NCBI GenBank assembly: GCA_902470835.1
Contig: CABRHR010000040.1
Coordinates: 1 to 17,260 of the forward strand
DNA length: 17,260 nucleotides
DNA from: an uncultured Collinsella sp.
GTDB lineage: Bacteria; Actinomycetota; Coriobacteriia; Coriobacteriales; Coriobacteriaceae
Reading direction: 5' to 3'
The notes under the pieces are model-generated. The model did not search any database and was not told where the DNA came from. It saw only the letters and a list, made by a program, of their open reading frames with translations. Shown in pieces: positions 7,845-16,865 of this stretch (position 1 is the first letter of the stretch; each line of letters starts with the position of its first letter). A program made the position numbers and the translations under genes.

Positions 7845-10800
7845 TTACGCCTCCTTCTTGGTCGAAGCAACAGAGCTGGCGGCGGGTACAGCACCAGCGA
7901 CACCACCCGCCACATCAAAGCGAGCAACATCCGCGGCACTCGCGCGGCCGGTCACAATGTCAAACGCCAGCTCCTCGGCCTGCGCATGCGTCTTGCCGAC
8001 GGCCTCAGCGGCGGCGACAATCGCCAGCACGCGCTCGTACTCGGTCGGAATGACCTTCACAAAGTGCTTGCTCATCGTCTCAAAGCTGTAGAGCAGCTTA
8101 ATGCCGCGCGGGCTCTGCGTCGCGTCCACGTGCTCCTGGATGAGCTCGCGAATCTGCGCCAGCTCGCCGGCCGTCGGGGCTTTAAGCTCAACGCTCTCGT
8201 GGTTCACACGGGCATCGAGCGTGCCGTACTGGTCAAAGACATAGGCCACGCCACCCGTCATGCCGGCGGCGAAGTTCTGCCCGACCTCGCCCAGGATGAG
8301 CGCCAGACCACCCGTCATGTACTCGCAGCCATGGTTGCCGCAGCCCTCGACCACCACCGTGGCACCCGAGTTGCGTACGCCAAAGCGCTGGCCGGCCAGG
8401 CCGTTAATGAAGCCGCGGCCGCTCGTAGCGCCAAAGAACGCAACGTTACCCACAATGATGTTCTCATCGAACTTGTAGGTCGCATGCGGGTTGGGGCGCA
8501 CCGACACCTCGCCGCCCGAAAGGCCCTTGCCAAAGTAATCGTTGGCATCGCCGCACACGTTGAGCGTGATGCCGCGCGGCAGGAAGGCGCCAAAACTCTG
8601 ACCGGCCGAACCATCGCAATCGATGGTGATGGAGCCGGCGGGCAGGCCCTCGGGATGCGCCTTGGTCACCGCGTTGCCCAAGATGGTGCCCACGCAGCGG
8701 TTGACGTTGGCGATATCGGCGCGGAAGCGAATCGGACGCAGGTGCGCACGGGCATCGGCCGTATAGGGCACAAACAGCGTGGAGTCGAGCGTCTTGTCGA
8801 GCTCGCTGTCCGCGGCCATTTGCGGCAGGAAGTGGCGACCGTCGGCACCCGGGATATGGGCACCGAACTCGCAGGTCGCGCTCGCCAGCACGGGCGACAG
8901 ATCCAGCAGGTTGGCCTTGCGGTTGCCCGGGACCTCGATCTGGCGCAGGCACTCGGGATGGCCGACCATCTCGTCGACGGTGCGGAAGCCCAGGCTCGCC
9001 ATGACCTCGCGCAGTTGCTCGGCAACAAAGAGCATAAAGTGCTCAACGTGCTCGGGCTTGCCGCGGAAGCCGCGACGCAGGCGGCAGTTTTGCGTAGCGA
9101 TGCCGGCGGGGCAGGTATCCTGCTGGCAGTCGCGCTGCATGAGGCAGCCCATCGAGATGAGCGGCATGGTCGCAAAGCCAAACTCCTCGGCACCCAGCAG
9201 GCAGGCGACGGCAACATCGGTGCCGTCCATGAGCTTGCCGTCGGCCTCGAGCACCACGCGCGAGCGCAGGCCGTTTTGCAGCAGCGTCTGCTGGGCCTCG
9301 GCAAGGCCGAGCTCCAGCGGCAGACCGGCGTGCCAGATCGAATCGCGCGCCGCGGCACCGGAGCCGCCGTTGTGGCCGCTGATCAAGATCTTGTCGGCAG
9401 CGCCCTTGGCAACACCGGTGGCGATAGTGCCGACGCCGGCCTCGCTGACCAGCTTGACCGACACGCGAGCGCCGGGGTTGGCGTTCTTAAGATCGAAGAT
9501 CAGCTCTGCCAGGTCCTCGATAGAGTAAATGTCGTGGTGCGGCGGAGGCGAGATCAGGCCGATGCCGGGCGTGGACTGACGGACCTCGGCAATCCAAGGG
9601 TAGACCTTCTTGCCGGGCAGGTGACCGCCCTCGCCAGGCTTGGCGCCCTGGGCCATCTTGATCTGAATCTCGAAGGCGCTGCACAGGTAACGGCTCGTCA
9701 CGCCAAAGCGCGCGCTTGCCACCTGCTTGATCGCGGAGTTCTTGGAATCACCGTTAGCCAGCGGGGTCTCGCGACGCGGGTCCTCGCCGCCCTCGCCGGA
9801 GTTGGAACGTCCGTGCAGGCGGTTCATGGCGATGGCCATGCACTCGTGTGCTTCCTTGCTGATGGAGCCGTACGACATGGCGCCGGTGTTAAAGCGGCGG
9901 ACGATGTTGAGCGCGGGCTCGACCTCGTCGAGTGCCACCGGAGTGCGGCCGCTGGCATCAAAGTCCAGCAGGTCGCGCAGGCGCACGGCACGGCCGGTGC
10001 GGTGCAGGCGGGCGCTGTACTCCTTAAAGGTGTCGTAGCTGTCCTCACGGCAGGCGGTCTGCAGCAAGTAGACAGTCTGCGGATCGATGAGGTGATCCTC
10101 GCCGCCGAGCGGGCGCCACTTGGTCAGGCCCAACGTGGGCAGCTGATCGGGAGCCGGGCTCTTAAGGATAGCAAGCGCGGCGTCATAGCGCTCATTTTGC
10201 TCGCGTTCGACGTCCTCGACACCCATACCGCCCACACGGCTCACCGTGCCGGCGAAGTACGCGTTGACGAACTCCGGCGTAAAGCCCACGGCCTCGAAGA
10301 TCTGCGCGGAGTGGTAGCTTTGCACCGTGGAGATGCCCATCTTGGACATGATGGAGACGATGCCCGCCGTCGCGGCCTTGTTGTAATTGGCGATGCCCTG
10401 CTCGGCCGTCAAGTCCAGATCGCCGCGTGCCGCCAGATCGCGGATGCACGCATGCGCGTTGTACGGATAGATGCCGCTCGCGGAGTAGCCCACCAGCGCC
10501 GCAAAGTCGTGCGGGGACACGGCGTCGCCGCACTCCACCACGATATCGGCAAAGGTGCGCACGCCGGCACGGATCAGGTGGTTGTGCACGCAGCCCACGG
10601 CGAGCAGCGACGGCACGGGCACCTCGCCCGCTCCGGCGCGATCGCTCAGCACCACGATGTTCACGCCATCGCGAACCGCAGCCTCGACGTCTTCGGCAAG
10701 CTGCTTGAGCGCAGCCTGCAGCGCGCCCTCGCCGGCATCGCGGCGGTACACGGCACGGAACCGGCGGGTCTTAAAGCCAACACGGTCAATCGCGCAAATG

Positions 10801-12539
10801 CGGTCGAACTCCTCCTCGCTCAGCAGCGGGCGCTCCAGGCGCACCAGCTGGCAGGCCGTACGGGAGTCCTCGAGCAAGTTGCCGTGGTTGCCCAGGTAGA
10901 GCGTGGTCGAAGTCACCATATGCTCGCGCAGGGCGTCGATCGGCGGGTTCGTGACCTGGGCGAACAACTGATAGAAGTAGTCAAAGAACGAGCGCGTCTT
11001 CTTGGACAGGCAGGCCAGCGGCGCATCGATACCCATCGAGGCGAGCGGGGCCTTGCCCTGCTGGGCCATGGGACGCACGGCCTCGTCAACATCATCCCAA
11101 TGATACCCGAGCTTAGCCATGCGCACGGCGGCGGGCACCTCGGCGTCCTCGGCGGGCGTTGCCGCAACGGGCTCATCGAGCGCGTCAACGGTTAGCGTCT
11201 CCTCGGCAATCCAGTCGCGGTAGGGCTTTTCCTTGGCGTAACGGGCGCGCAGCTCATCGTTGTAGATGACGCGCCCGCGGGCAAAGTCGACCTCGAGCAT
11301 CTGGCCCGGTCCCAGGCAGCCGCTCGTCAGGATGTTCTCGGGGCTCACCTCGATGGTGCCCACCTCGCTCGCCAGCATAAAGCGACCGTCGCGCGTCACA
11401 TAGTAGCGGGCGGGACGCAGGCCGTTACGGTCGAGGGCGGCACCCAGCGTGCGACCGTCGGTAAAGGCGATGGCCGCCGGGCCATCCCACGGCTCCATGA
11501 GCATGGACTGGTAGGCGTCGTAGGCGCGGCGCTCCTCACTCAGGCTGTCGTTGTGGTCCCACGGCTCGGGCAGCAGCATGGATGCGGCACGCGTGAGCGG
11601 ACGACCGTTCATGACCAAGAACTCGAGCACGTTGTCCAGAATCGCGGAGTCGGAACCCTCGCGGTTGATGATGGGCATCACGCGCTCAAGATCGTGCTGC
11701 AACACGGGGCTGTACAGGTTGGGTTCGCGGGCGCGAATCCAGTTGACGTTGCCCTTGAGGGTGTTGATCTCGCCGTTGTGAATGATAAAACGGTTGGGGT
11801 GCGCACGCTCCCAGCTGGGCGTGGTGTTGGTGGAGTAGCGCGAGTGGACGAGCGCCACGGCCGTTTTGACGGCGGCGTCGTTGAGGTCGATGAAGAAGCG
11901 GCGCATCTGCGTGGCGACCAGCATGCCCTTGTACACGATGGTGCGCGAACTCATGGAACAGACGTAGAAAATCTTGTCGCGCAAGGCGAACTCAGCGTCG
12001 GCCTTCTTCTCGATGGTGCGGCGGCACACGTATAGGCGGCGCTCAAAGGCATCACCGGCGGGTGTGTCGTCCGGACGGCCCAGGAAGGCCTGCAGGATGG
12101 TAGGCATGCAGGCGCGTGCCGTCTCGCCCAGGTCGTGCGGGTCGACGGGCACCTCGCGCCAAAAGAGCAGCGGCACGCCGGCCTCGGCGCAGCCCTCCTC
12201 AAACACGCGACGGGCATCCTCTACGCCCTTTTCGTCCTGCGGGAAGAACAGCATGGCCACGCCATAGTCGCCCTCTGCCGGCAGAATCTGGCCGCACTTT
12301 TGAGCCTCTTTACGGAAAAAGTGATGCGGAACCTGGAACAGGATTCCGGCGCCGTCGCCGGTGTTCTTCTCGAGTCCCGTGCCACCGCGGTGCTCCAAGT
12401 TGACCAGAATGGACAGCGCATCGTCCAAAATCTGGTGATGGCGCTCACCGTTGATATCGGCAAGCGCGCCGATGCCACATGCATCGTGGTCGAATTCGGG
12501 GCGATAAAGGCCCTGCTGCTGAGCGGAATCTGCCTGCAT
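7845..12539 (-). CDS. gltB: Glutamate synthase (NADPH) large subunit
   Basis: 1564-aa alpha subunit. It hydrolyses glutamine and passes the ammonia through an internal tunnel to 2-oxoglutarate, giving two glutamates; a cytosolic step of ammonia assimilation. Domain order is normal: class II glutaminase with the catalytic Cys21 after a 20-residue propeptide (DACGIG), central domain, FMN-binding synthase barrel, and C-terminal GxGxG beta-helix. The [3Fe-4S] ligands are Cys1132, Cys1138 and Cys1143 in GCLMQRDCQQDTCPAG, with the same 6 and 5 spacing as the E. coli enzyme. Start at 12539 is supported by GGGGAGG about 6 nt upstream. It is the first gene of gltBD. A large open frame on the opposite strand (to 11195) is a codon-bias shadow. 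Confidence 0.98.
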   Translation of the reverse strand: MQADSAQQQGLYRPEFDHDACGIGALADINGERHHQILDDALSILVNLEHRGGTGLEKNTGDGAGILFQVPHHFFRKEAQKCGQILPAEGDYGVAMLFFPQDEKGVEDARRVFEEGCAEAGVPLLFWREVPVDPHDLGETARACMPTILQAFLGRPDDTPAGDAFERRLYVCRRTIEKKADAEFALRDKIFYVCSMSSRTIVYKGMLVATQMRRFFIDLNDAAVKTAVALVHSRYSTNTTPSWERAHPNRFIIHNGEINTLKGNVNWIRAREPNLYSPVLQHDLERVMPIINREGSDSAILDNVLEFLVMNGRPLTRAASMLLPEPWDHNDSLSEERRAYDAYQSMLMEPWDGPAAIAFTDGRTLGAALDRNGLRPARYYVTRDGRFMLASEVGTIEVSPENILTSGCLGPGQMLEVDFARGRVIYNDELRARYAKEKPYRDWIAEETLTVDALDEPVAATPAEDAEVPAAVRMAKLGYHWDDVDEAVRPMAQQGKAPLASMGIDAPLACLSKKTRSFFDYFYQLFAQVTNPPIDALREHMVTSTTLYLGNHGNLLEDSRTACQLVRLERPLLSEEEFDRICAIDRVGFKTRRFRAVYRRDAGEGALQAALKQLAEDVEAAVRDGVNIVVLSDRAGAGEVPVPSLLAVGCVHNHLIRAGVRTFADIVVECGDAVSPHDFAALVGYSASGIYPYNAHACIRDLAARGDLDLTAEQGIANYNKAATAGIVSIMSKMGISTVQSYHSAQIFEAVGFTPEFVNAYFAGTVSRVGGMGVEDVEREQNERYDAALAILKSPAPDQLPTLGLTKWRPLGGEDHLIDPQTVYLLQTACREDSYDTFKEYSARLHRTGRAVRLRDLLDFDASGRTPVALDEVEPALNIVRRFNTGAMSYGSISKEAHECMAIAMNRLHGRSNSGEGGEDPRRETPLANGDSKNSAIKQVASARFGVTSRYLCSAFEIQIKMAQGAKPGEGGHLPGKKVYPWIAEVRQSTPGIGLISPPPHHDIYSIEDLAELIFDLKNANPGARVSVKLVSEAGVGTIATGVAKGAADKILISGHNGGSGAAARDSIWHAGLPLELGLAEAQQTLLQNGLRSRVVLEADGKLMDGTDVAVACLLGAEEFGFATMPLISMGCLMQRDCQQDTCPAGIATQNCRLRRGFRGKPEHVEHFMLFVAEQLREVMASLGFRTVDEMVGHPECLRQIEVPGNRKANLLDLSPVLASATCEFGAHIPGADGRHFLPQMAADSELDKTLDSTLFVPYTADARAHLRPIRFRADIANVNRCVGTILGNAVTKAHPEGLPAGSITIDCDGSAGQSFGAFLPRGITLNVCGDANDYFGKGLSGGEVSVRPNPHATYKFDENIIVGNVAFFGATSGRGFINGLAGQRFGVRNSGATVVVEGCGNHGCEYMTGGLALILGEVGQNFAAGMTGGVAYVFDQYGTLDARVNHESVELKAPTAGELAQIRELIQEHVDATQSPRGIKLLYSFETMSKHFVKVIPTEYERVLAIVAAAEAVGKTHAQAEELAFDIVTGRASAADVARFDVAGGVAGAVPAASSVASTKKEA

Positions 12540-12565
12540 CGCGATCCTCCCCTAGATATTTAGAC

Positions 12566-12577
12566 AGTCAGTTGACT
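12566..12577. promoter_or_regulatory. Small inverted repeat in the gltB promoter region
   Basis: AGTCA and TGACT flank GT, 27-38 bp before the gltB start, nested within CCTAG (12551-12555) and CTAGG (12576-12580). Position between a likely promoter and the ribosome site suits an operator or short leader hairpin. No known nitrogen-regulator consensus was recognised. Confidence 0.35.
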
Positions 12578-12650
12578 AGGCATACTAGGAGCATCGCCGG
12601 CCCGTTGTGTTTCCCACCCGTTTCGAAACAATCGCGTAACGCACGCAACA

Positions 12651-12740
12651 AATGACCCCTTGGGGACGGAAGGAAACGGACCACTTGGTCGGACTGACCC
12701 CCCTGAGTGATCCGTTTTCCTCCGTCCCCAAGGGGTCATT
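12651..12740. repeat. P3-type long palindrome between divergent genes
   Basis: 34-nt arms at 12651-12684 and 12707-12740 with three mismatches and a 22-nt centre; both ends read AATGACCCCTTGGGGACGGA on the inward strand. It lies in the 301-bp gap between gltB and the arylsulfotransferase-like gene, which are divergent. It is therefore upstream of both and cannot be a terminator of either. The remainder of the gap holds the gltB leader (12540-12600) and an AT-rich stretch (12765-12815) probably containing the promoter of the + strand gene. Confidence 0.93.
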
Positions 12741-12840
12741 CTGAAAAAGCGATACCCGAGTACCTCAATTCCATATATTCATACATGTTTAGTAGGTTGT
12801 AGACTATCGGGAACCGAAACCGTGTAGACAGGAGTCACTC

Positions 12841-14358
12841 ATGGGCTATCCGAGCATTCATCCCACCGGCACACTCATCTACGACAAAGAGCGTGCCTAT
12901 AACGGCTACACCATCTTCCCCACCCCGGGCGGCGCGCTGCTCATCGACATGAACGGCCGCGAGGTCAACCGCTGGGCGGGTCTGGGCGGATTCCCCAACA
13001 AGCTGCTGCCGGGCGGTCAAGTCTTTGGCACCTCGGGCGCACGCGGCGGCGCGGCAGCCTACCAGGACCAGCTCGACCTGTTGCAGGTCGACTGGGACGG
13101 CAATATTGTGTGGAAGTGGGACCATACCGAACTCGTCGCCGACGAGGGCAAAGACCCCACCTGGCAGGCGCGTCAGCACCACGACTACCAGCGTGAAGGC
13201 TCGCCCGTGGGCTATTATGCGCCCGGCCTAGAGCCGCGCACGGACGGCGGCAACACCATCATCCTCACGCACGAGAACAGCTACCATCCCGAGATCAGCG
13301 ACAAGCTGCTGATCGACGACAAAGTCATCGAGGTCACCTGGGACGGCGAGGTCGTCTGGGAGTGGCGCGCGTCGGAGCATTTTGAAGAGCTTGGCTTTGA
13401 CGAGGCGGCCAAAAAGTCGCTCTACAACAATCCCTCCATGCGCGGCGAAGCCGGCGGCGACTGGCTCCATATCAATTGCGTCTCGGAGCTCGGCCCCAAC
13501 AAGTGGTACGACCGCGGTGACGAGCGCTTTGCCCCCGAAAACCTCATCTTCGACTGCCGCAACGCCAATATCCTGGCCATCATCTCCAAAAAGACGGGCA
13601 AGATCGTCTGGAAACTCGGCCCGCGCTTCGACGGCAGCGATGCCGAAAAAAAGATCGGCTGGATTATCGGCCAGCATCACTTTCATATGATCCCCAAGGG
13701 CCTTCCCGGCGAGGGCGACCTGTTGGTCTTCGATAACGGCGGTGCCGCGGGATACGACGCGCCCAACGCCATCGCGCCCGACGGCACCAACGCCGTCCAC
13801 CGCGACTACTCGCGCATTCTGCAGTTCAACCCCATCACGCTCGAGATCACGTGGCAGTACACCCCGCTCGAAGCCGGCTGGCTCCCCTTTGCCGACGGCA
13901 GTCGCTTCTACTCGCCGTTCATCAGCTCTGCCCAGCGTCTGCCCAACGGCAACACGCTTATCACCGAGGGCTCCGACGGTCATCTGATCGAGGTCACGCC
14001 CGAGCACGAGATTGTCTGGGAGTATCTGAGCCCCTACTTCAAGGCGCCGGCGCCCGGCTTTAGCTCCAACATGGTCTACCGTGCCTACCGTGCGCCCTAT
14101 GAGTGGGTGCCGCAGGTAGAGCACGCGCCCGAGGTATCGATTGAGCCCATCGACAACGCCACCTTCCGTGTGCCGGGCGCCTCGAGCGAGAAGCTCAACG
14201 TGACCGTGGTCGACGGCATCGACCCCTACCAGACCGCTCTGACCGGCATGAATGCCGAGGATGAGGAATCCGACGAGGGCCACGCGGACTTTTGCATGAT
14301 GCGCCTGGACACCGCCGACCTCAAGGGCGACAACAAGGCCCCCAAGTTCGACCTGTAA
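12841..14358 (+). CDS. Arylsulfotransferase-like (ASST family) beta-propeller protein
   Basis: 505 aa. Recurrent strand motifs of the form x-I-V-W-(K/E)-(W/Y) mark propeller blades: NIVWKW (88-93), VVWEW (171-175), KIVWKL (254-259), EITWQY (335-340) and EIVWEY (390-395). Conserved His-rich turns typical of ASST-type proteins are QHHDYQ (112-117), WLHINCV (208-214) and IGQHHFHMIP (276-285), followed by LLVFDNGG (294-301) and RLPNGNTLITEG (366-377). Characterised members move sulfate from a phenolic sulfate donor to another phenol. There is no signal peptide, so it is probably cytoplasmic, unlike the periplasmic enterobacterial enzyme. I cannot confirm the catalytic His by alignment. Start at 12841 follows CAGGAG at about 12828-12833. 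It is apparently monocistronic: a P2 array follows and gpmA has its own promoter. Confidence 0.82.
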   Translation: MGYPSIHPTGTLIYDKERAYNGYTIFPTPGGALLIDMNGREVNRWAGLGGFPNKLLPGGQVFGTSGARGGAAAYQDQLDLLQVDWDGNIVWKWDHTELVADEGKDPTWQARQHHDYQREGSPVGYYAPGLEPRTDGGNTIILTHENSYHPEISDKLLIDDKVIEVTWDGEVVWEWRASEHFEELGFDEAAKKSLYNNPSMRGEAGGDWLHINCVSELGPNKWYDRGDERFAPENLIFDCRNANILAIISKKTGKIVWKLGPRFDGSDAEKKIGWIIGQHHFHMIPKGLPGEGDLLVFDNGGAAGYDAPNAIAPDGTNAVHRDYSRILQFNPITLEITWQYTPLEAGWLPFADGSRFYSPFISSAQRLPNGNTLITEGSDGHLIEVTPEHEIVWEYLSPYFKAPAPGFSSNMVYRAYRAPYEWVPQVEHAPEVSIEPIDNATFRVPGASSEKLNVTVVDGIDPYQTALTGMNAEDEESDEGHADFCMMRLDTADLKGDNKAPKFDL

Positions 14359-14375
14359 GCTCACCGCCTCAAACA

Positions 14376-14590
14376 TCTCAATCTGTAACAGGAAGACCCA
14401 ATTTCAACGCCTAACTGTTACAGATTGAGATGCTTTTGAAAGACGATTCCGAATGTCTCGATCTGTAACACGAAGGACCGGTTTTGGCGGTCAGCTGTTA
14501 CAGATCGAGATTTTCCATAGGATCATTTCTTCCTGTCTCGATCTGTAACACCTAGGCCCAATTTTCATCCCTAGTTGTTACAGATCGAGA
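14376..14590. repeat. P2 palindrome array C (units U7-U9)
   Basis: Three 55-bp palindromes at 14376-14430, 14456-14510 and 14536-14590, separated by 25-nt spacers. Arms begin at 14376, 14416, 14456, 14496, 14536 and 14576: an exact 40-bp pitch over six arms of alternating orientation. U7 carries A at arm position 5 on the left and the complementary T on the right, so pairing is kept. After U9 comes CATTTCGGCAGCC, the spacer motif also seen after U1 and U3. It starts 18 bp after the arylsulfotransferase-like stop and fills most of the gap 14359-14729, the rest of which holds the gpmA promoter. Confidence 0.97.
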
Positions 14591-14648
14591 CATTTCGGCA
14601 GCCCCCTTTCACCATCCCATTCAAATATAACTATTTTGTTAGTCTTGG

Positions 14649-14677
14649 TTAACTTTTAAGCCTAAAACGGGTATCCT
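14649..14677 (+). promoter_or_regulatory. Probable gpmA promoter
   Basis: A -35-like TTAACT (14649-14654) and -10-like TATCCT (14672-14677) are 17 bp apart, in an AT-rich stretch 53 bp before the gpmA start and downstream of the P2 array. Each hexamer matches the sigma-70 consensus at four of six positions. Confidence 0.5.
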
Positions 14678-14729
14678 TTGCGGCGTCAAACAAACGGCAC
14701 GCGCGCCGTGCCACATTAAGGAGGCCCCT

Positions 14730-15503
14730 ATGGCAAACCAGACAGACCGGCAGACAATCCAACTCGTCCTTATCCGCCACGGAGAGTCGGAGTGGAACAA
14801 ACTCAACCTGTTCACCGGCTGGACCGACGTAGAGCTCACCGACACGGGCCGCGAAGAAGCCGCCGCAGGCGGTCGAGCCCTCAAAGAAGCCGGTTTCGAC
14901 TTTGACGTCTGCTACACTTCGCGCCTCAAGCGCGCGATCCACACCCTCAACATCGTGCTCGGCCAAATGGATCGCGAGTGGCTGCCCGTCATCAAATCCT
15001 GGAAGCTCAACGAGCGCCACTACGGCGCGTTGCAGGGTCTCAACAAGGCCGATGCCGCGGCGGAGCACGGCGACGAACAGGTGCTCATCTGGCGCCGCTC
15101 CTTCGATATCTGCCCGCCGGCACTCGAGCCGAACGACGCGCGCGATCCCCACACCCAGGAGCAATACCGTGATGTCGCACCCGACCAGCTGCCCTACACC
15201 GAGTGCCTCAAGGACACGATAGCCCGCGCCTGGCCTTATTTCGAAGACGAGATTCGCCCCCAGATGCTCGCCGGCAAGCGCGTACTCATCGCCGCACACG
15301 GCAACTCCCTGCGATCTCTCGTCATGAAGTTCGAGCACCTCACGCCCGAGGAGATCCTCAAGGTCAACATCCCCACCGGCGTGCCGCTCGTCTACACCTT
15401 CGATGCCGATTTCAACGTCCTCGACAAGCGCTACATCGGCGACCCGGCGACCATCGCCGCCAAGATCGACGCCGTGGCCAACCAAGGCAAGGCGCGCAGG
15501 TAA
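14730..15503 (+). CDS. gpmA: 2,3-bisphosphoglycerate-dependent phosphoglycerate mutase
   Basis: 257-aa cytosolic glycolytic enzyme interconverting 3- and 2-phosphoglycerate. The histidine-phosphatase signature LIRHGESEWN gives the phosphorylated His17; ERHYGALQG supplies Glu95, and AAHGNSLRSL the second catalytic His190. The helix after ICPPALEPND and the C-terminal IGDPATIAAKIDAV tail are typical of dPGM rather than of the broad phosphatase branch. The start at 14730 has AAGGAGG about 5 nt upstream. The Nramp gene begins 75 bp later on the same strand. Confidence 0.97.
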   Translation: MANQTDRQTIQLVLIRHGESEWNKLNLFTGWTDVELTDTGREEAAAGGRALKEAGFDFDVCYTSRLKRAIHTLNIVLGQMDREWLPVIKSWKLNERHYGALQGLNKADAAAEHGDEQVLIWRRSFDICPPALEPNDARDPHTQEQYRDVAPDQLPYTECLKDTIARAWPYFEDEIRPQMLAGKRVLIAAHGNSLRSLVMKFEHLTPEEILKVNIPTGVPLVYTFDADFNVLDKRYIGDPATIAAKIDAVANQGKARR

Positions 15504-15521
15504 CCCCAACCCAAACCCGAC

Positions 15522-15556
15522 GCGTGGCGCCGCACGACCCAGATGCGACGCCACGC
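15522..15556. other. GC-rich hairpin between gpmA and the Nramp gene
   Basis: GCGTGGCG (15522-15529) and CGCCACGC (15549-15556) form an 8-bp perfect stem with a 19-nt loop in the 75-bp gap. No T-run follows. It could be a partial terminator, a processing site separating gpmA and transporter expression, or a chance GC-rich stem. Confidence 0.35.
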
Positions 15557-15578
15557 CGCCCATACACAGGAGCGCACC

Positions 15579-16835
15579 ATGCTCAACCATCTCAAACAAC
15601 ACTTTGGCTGCCGACGCACCGGTGGTCACGGAGGCCTAGACATTGCGCGGCACATCGGCCCCGGGCTGCTCGTGACCGTCGGCTTTATCGACCCGGGCAA
15701 CTGGGCCTCCAATATGGCCGCGGGCTCGCAGTTTGGCTACGCGCTGCTGTGGATCGTCACACTGTCCACGATTATGCTCATTGTGCTGCAGCACAATGCG
15801 GCGCACCTGGGTATCGCCACGGGCGCCTGTCTTGCCGAGGCCACGACACGTTACCTCCCCCGCTTCGTTGGACGCACGGTGCTCGCCAGTGCCTATCTCG
15901 CGACCATCGCCACCGCCATGGCCGAAGTCCTGGGTGGCGCGATTGCCCTTCAAATGCTCTTTGGGCTGCCCGTACGTGCGGGCTGCGTCATCGTGGCGGC
16001 AGTATCGATGGCGATGCTCATGACGAACTCCTACAAGCGTGCCGAACGCTGGATCATCGCCTTCGTAGGCGTGGTAGGACTCTCGTTTTTGGCCGAGCTT
16101 GCACTAGTCAAGGTCGACTGGCCGCAAGCCGCCGCAAGCTGGATCACGCCCAGTATGCCCACTGGCTCTGCCGCGATTATCGTGAGTGTCCTTGGTGCGG
16201 TCGTTATGCCCCACAACCTCTTTCTACACTCCGAGGTCATCCAATCCATGCACTTCGAAGGCCAAGGCGAGCAGGTTATCGAAGAGCGTCTGCGCTATGA
16301 GCTCTTCGACACGCTCTTTTCGATGGGCGTGGGCTGGGCAATCAACTCGGCCATGGTCATCCTGGCCGCAACGACCTTCTTTGCGCACGGCATTGTCGTA
16401 GACGACCTCGCCGTCGCAGCGGACGCGCTCTCCCCCATTCTGGGCCCAGCAAGCTCGACCATCTTTGCGGTGGCACTGCTGTTTGCGGGCCTCTCGAGTA
16501 GTGTGACGGCAGGCATGGCGGCGGGCACCATCACCGCGGGCATGTTCGACGAGGAATACGACATCCACGACCGACATTCCTCGATTGGGGTGGCGGCATG
16601 TTTCGTCGGCGCAGTGGCGGCGTGTCTGGTCGTCCCAAATCCTTTTGAAGGTCTTATCTGGAGCCAGGCACTGCTGTCGCTTCAGTTGCCGATTACGGTC
16701 GTTGTGCTCATACGACTCACCAGTTCACGCCGCGTTATGGGCAAATACGCCAACTCGCGCCCGCTCAACGCGCTGCTCGTAGGAATCGGTGCCATCGTGA
16801 CGATTCTCGATGTCGTGCTGCTAACGGGGATGTAA
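15579..16835 (+). CDS. mntH: Nramp-family divalent metal (Mn/Fe) transporter
   Basis: 418-aa integral membrane protein with about 11 helices, importing Mn(II) or Fe(II) with protons. The substrate-site motif in helix 1 is GFIDPGNWAS (Asp38, Asn41), and in helix 6 GAVVMPHNLFLHS (Ala207, Met210). The Asp-Asn/Ala-Met set, including the soft-metal Met, is that of true Mn/Fe transporters rather than Mg- or Al-type Nramp relatives. Start at 15579 follows AGGAG at 15568-15572; an upstream ATG at 15543 lacks such a site. It may be read with gpmA or from its own promoter; no clear Mn- or Fe-regulator box was found. Confidence 0.94.
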   Translation: MLNHLKQHFGCRRTGGHGGLDIARHIGPGLLVTVGFIDPGNWASNMAAGSQFGYALLWIVTLSTIMLIVLQHNAAHLGIATGACLAEATTRYLPRFVGRTVLASAYLATIATAMAEVLGGAIALQMLFGLPVRAGCVIVAAVSMAMLMTNSYKRAERWIIAFVGVVGLSFLAELALVKVDWPQAAASWITPSMPTGSAAIIVSVLGAVVMPHNLFLHSEVIQSMHFEGQGEQVIEERLRYELFDTLFSMGVGWAINSAMVILAATTFFAHGIVVDDLAVAADALSPILGPASSTIFAVALLFAGLSSSVTAGMAAGTITAGMFDEEYDIHDRHSSIGVAACFVGAVAACLVVPNPFEGLIWSQALLSLQLPITVVVLIRLTSSRRVMGKYANSRPLNALLVGIGAIVTILDVVLLTGM

Positions 16836-16865
16836 TTGGGATGGCGTGACCGTCCGGATATAACG

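Noticed and set aside
13228..14376. 382-codon open frame on the - strand
   Set aside because: Antisense to the arylsulfotransferase-like gene, whose repeated propeller motifs are clear. The shadow frame is a by-product of GC-rich third positions.
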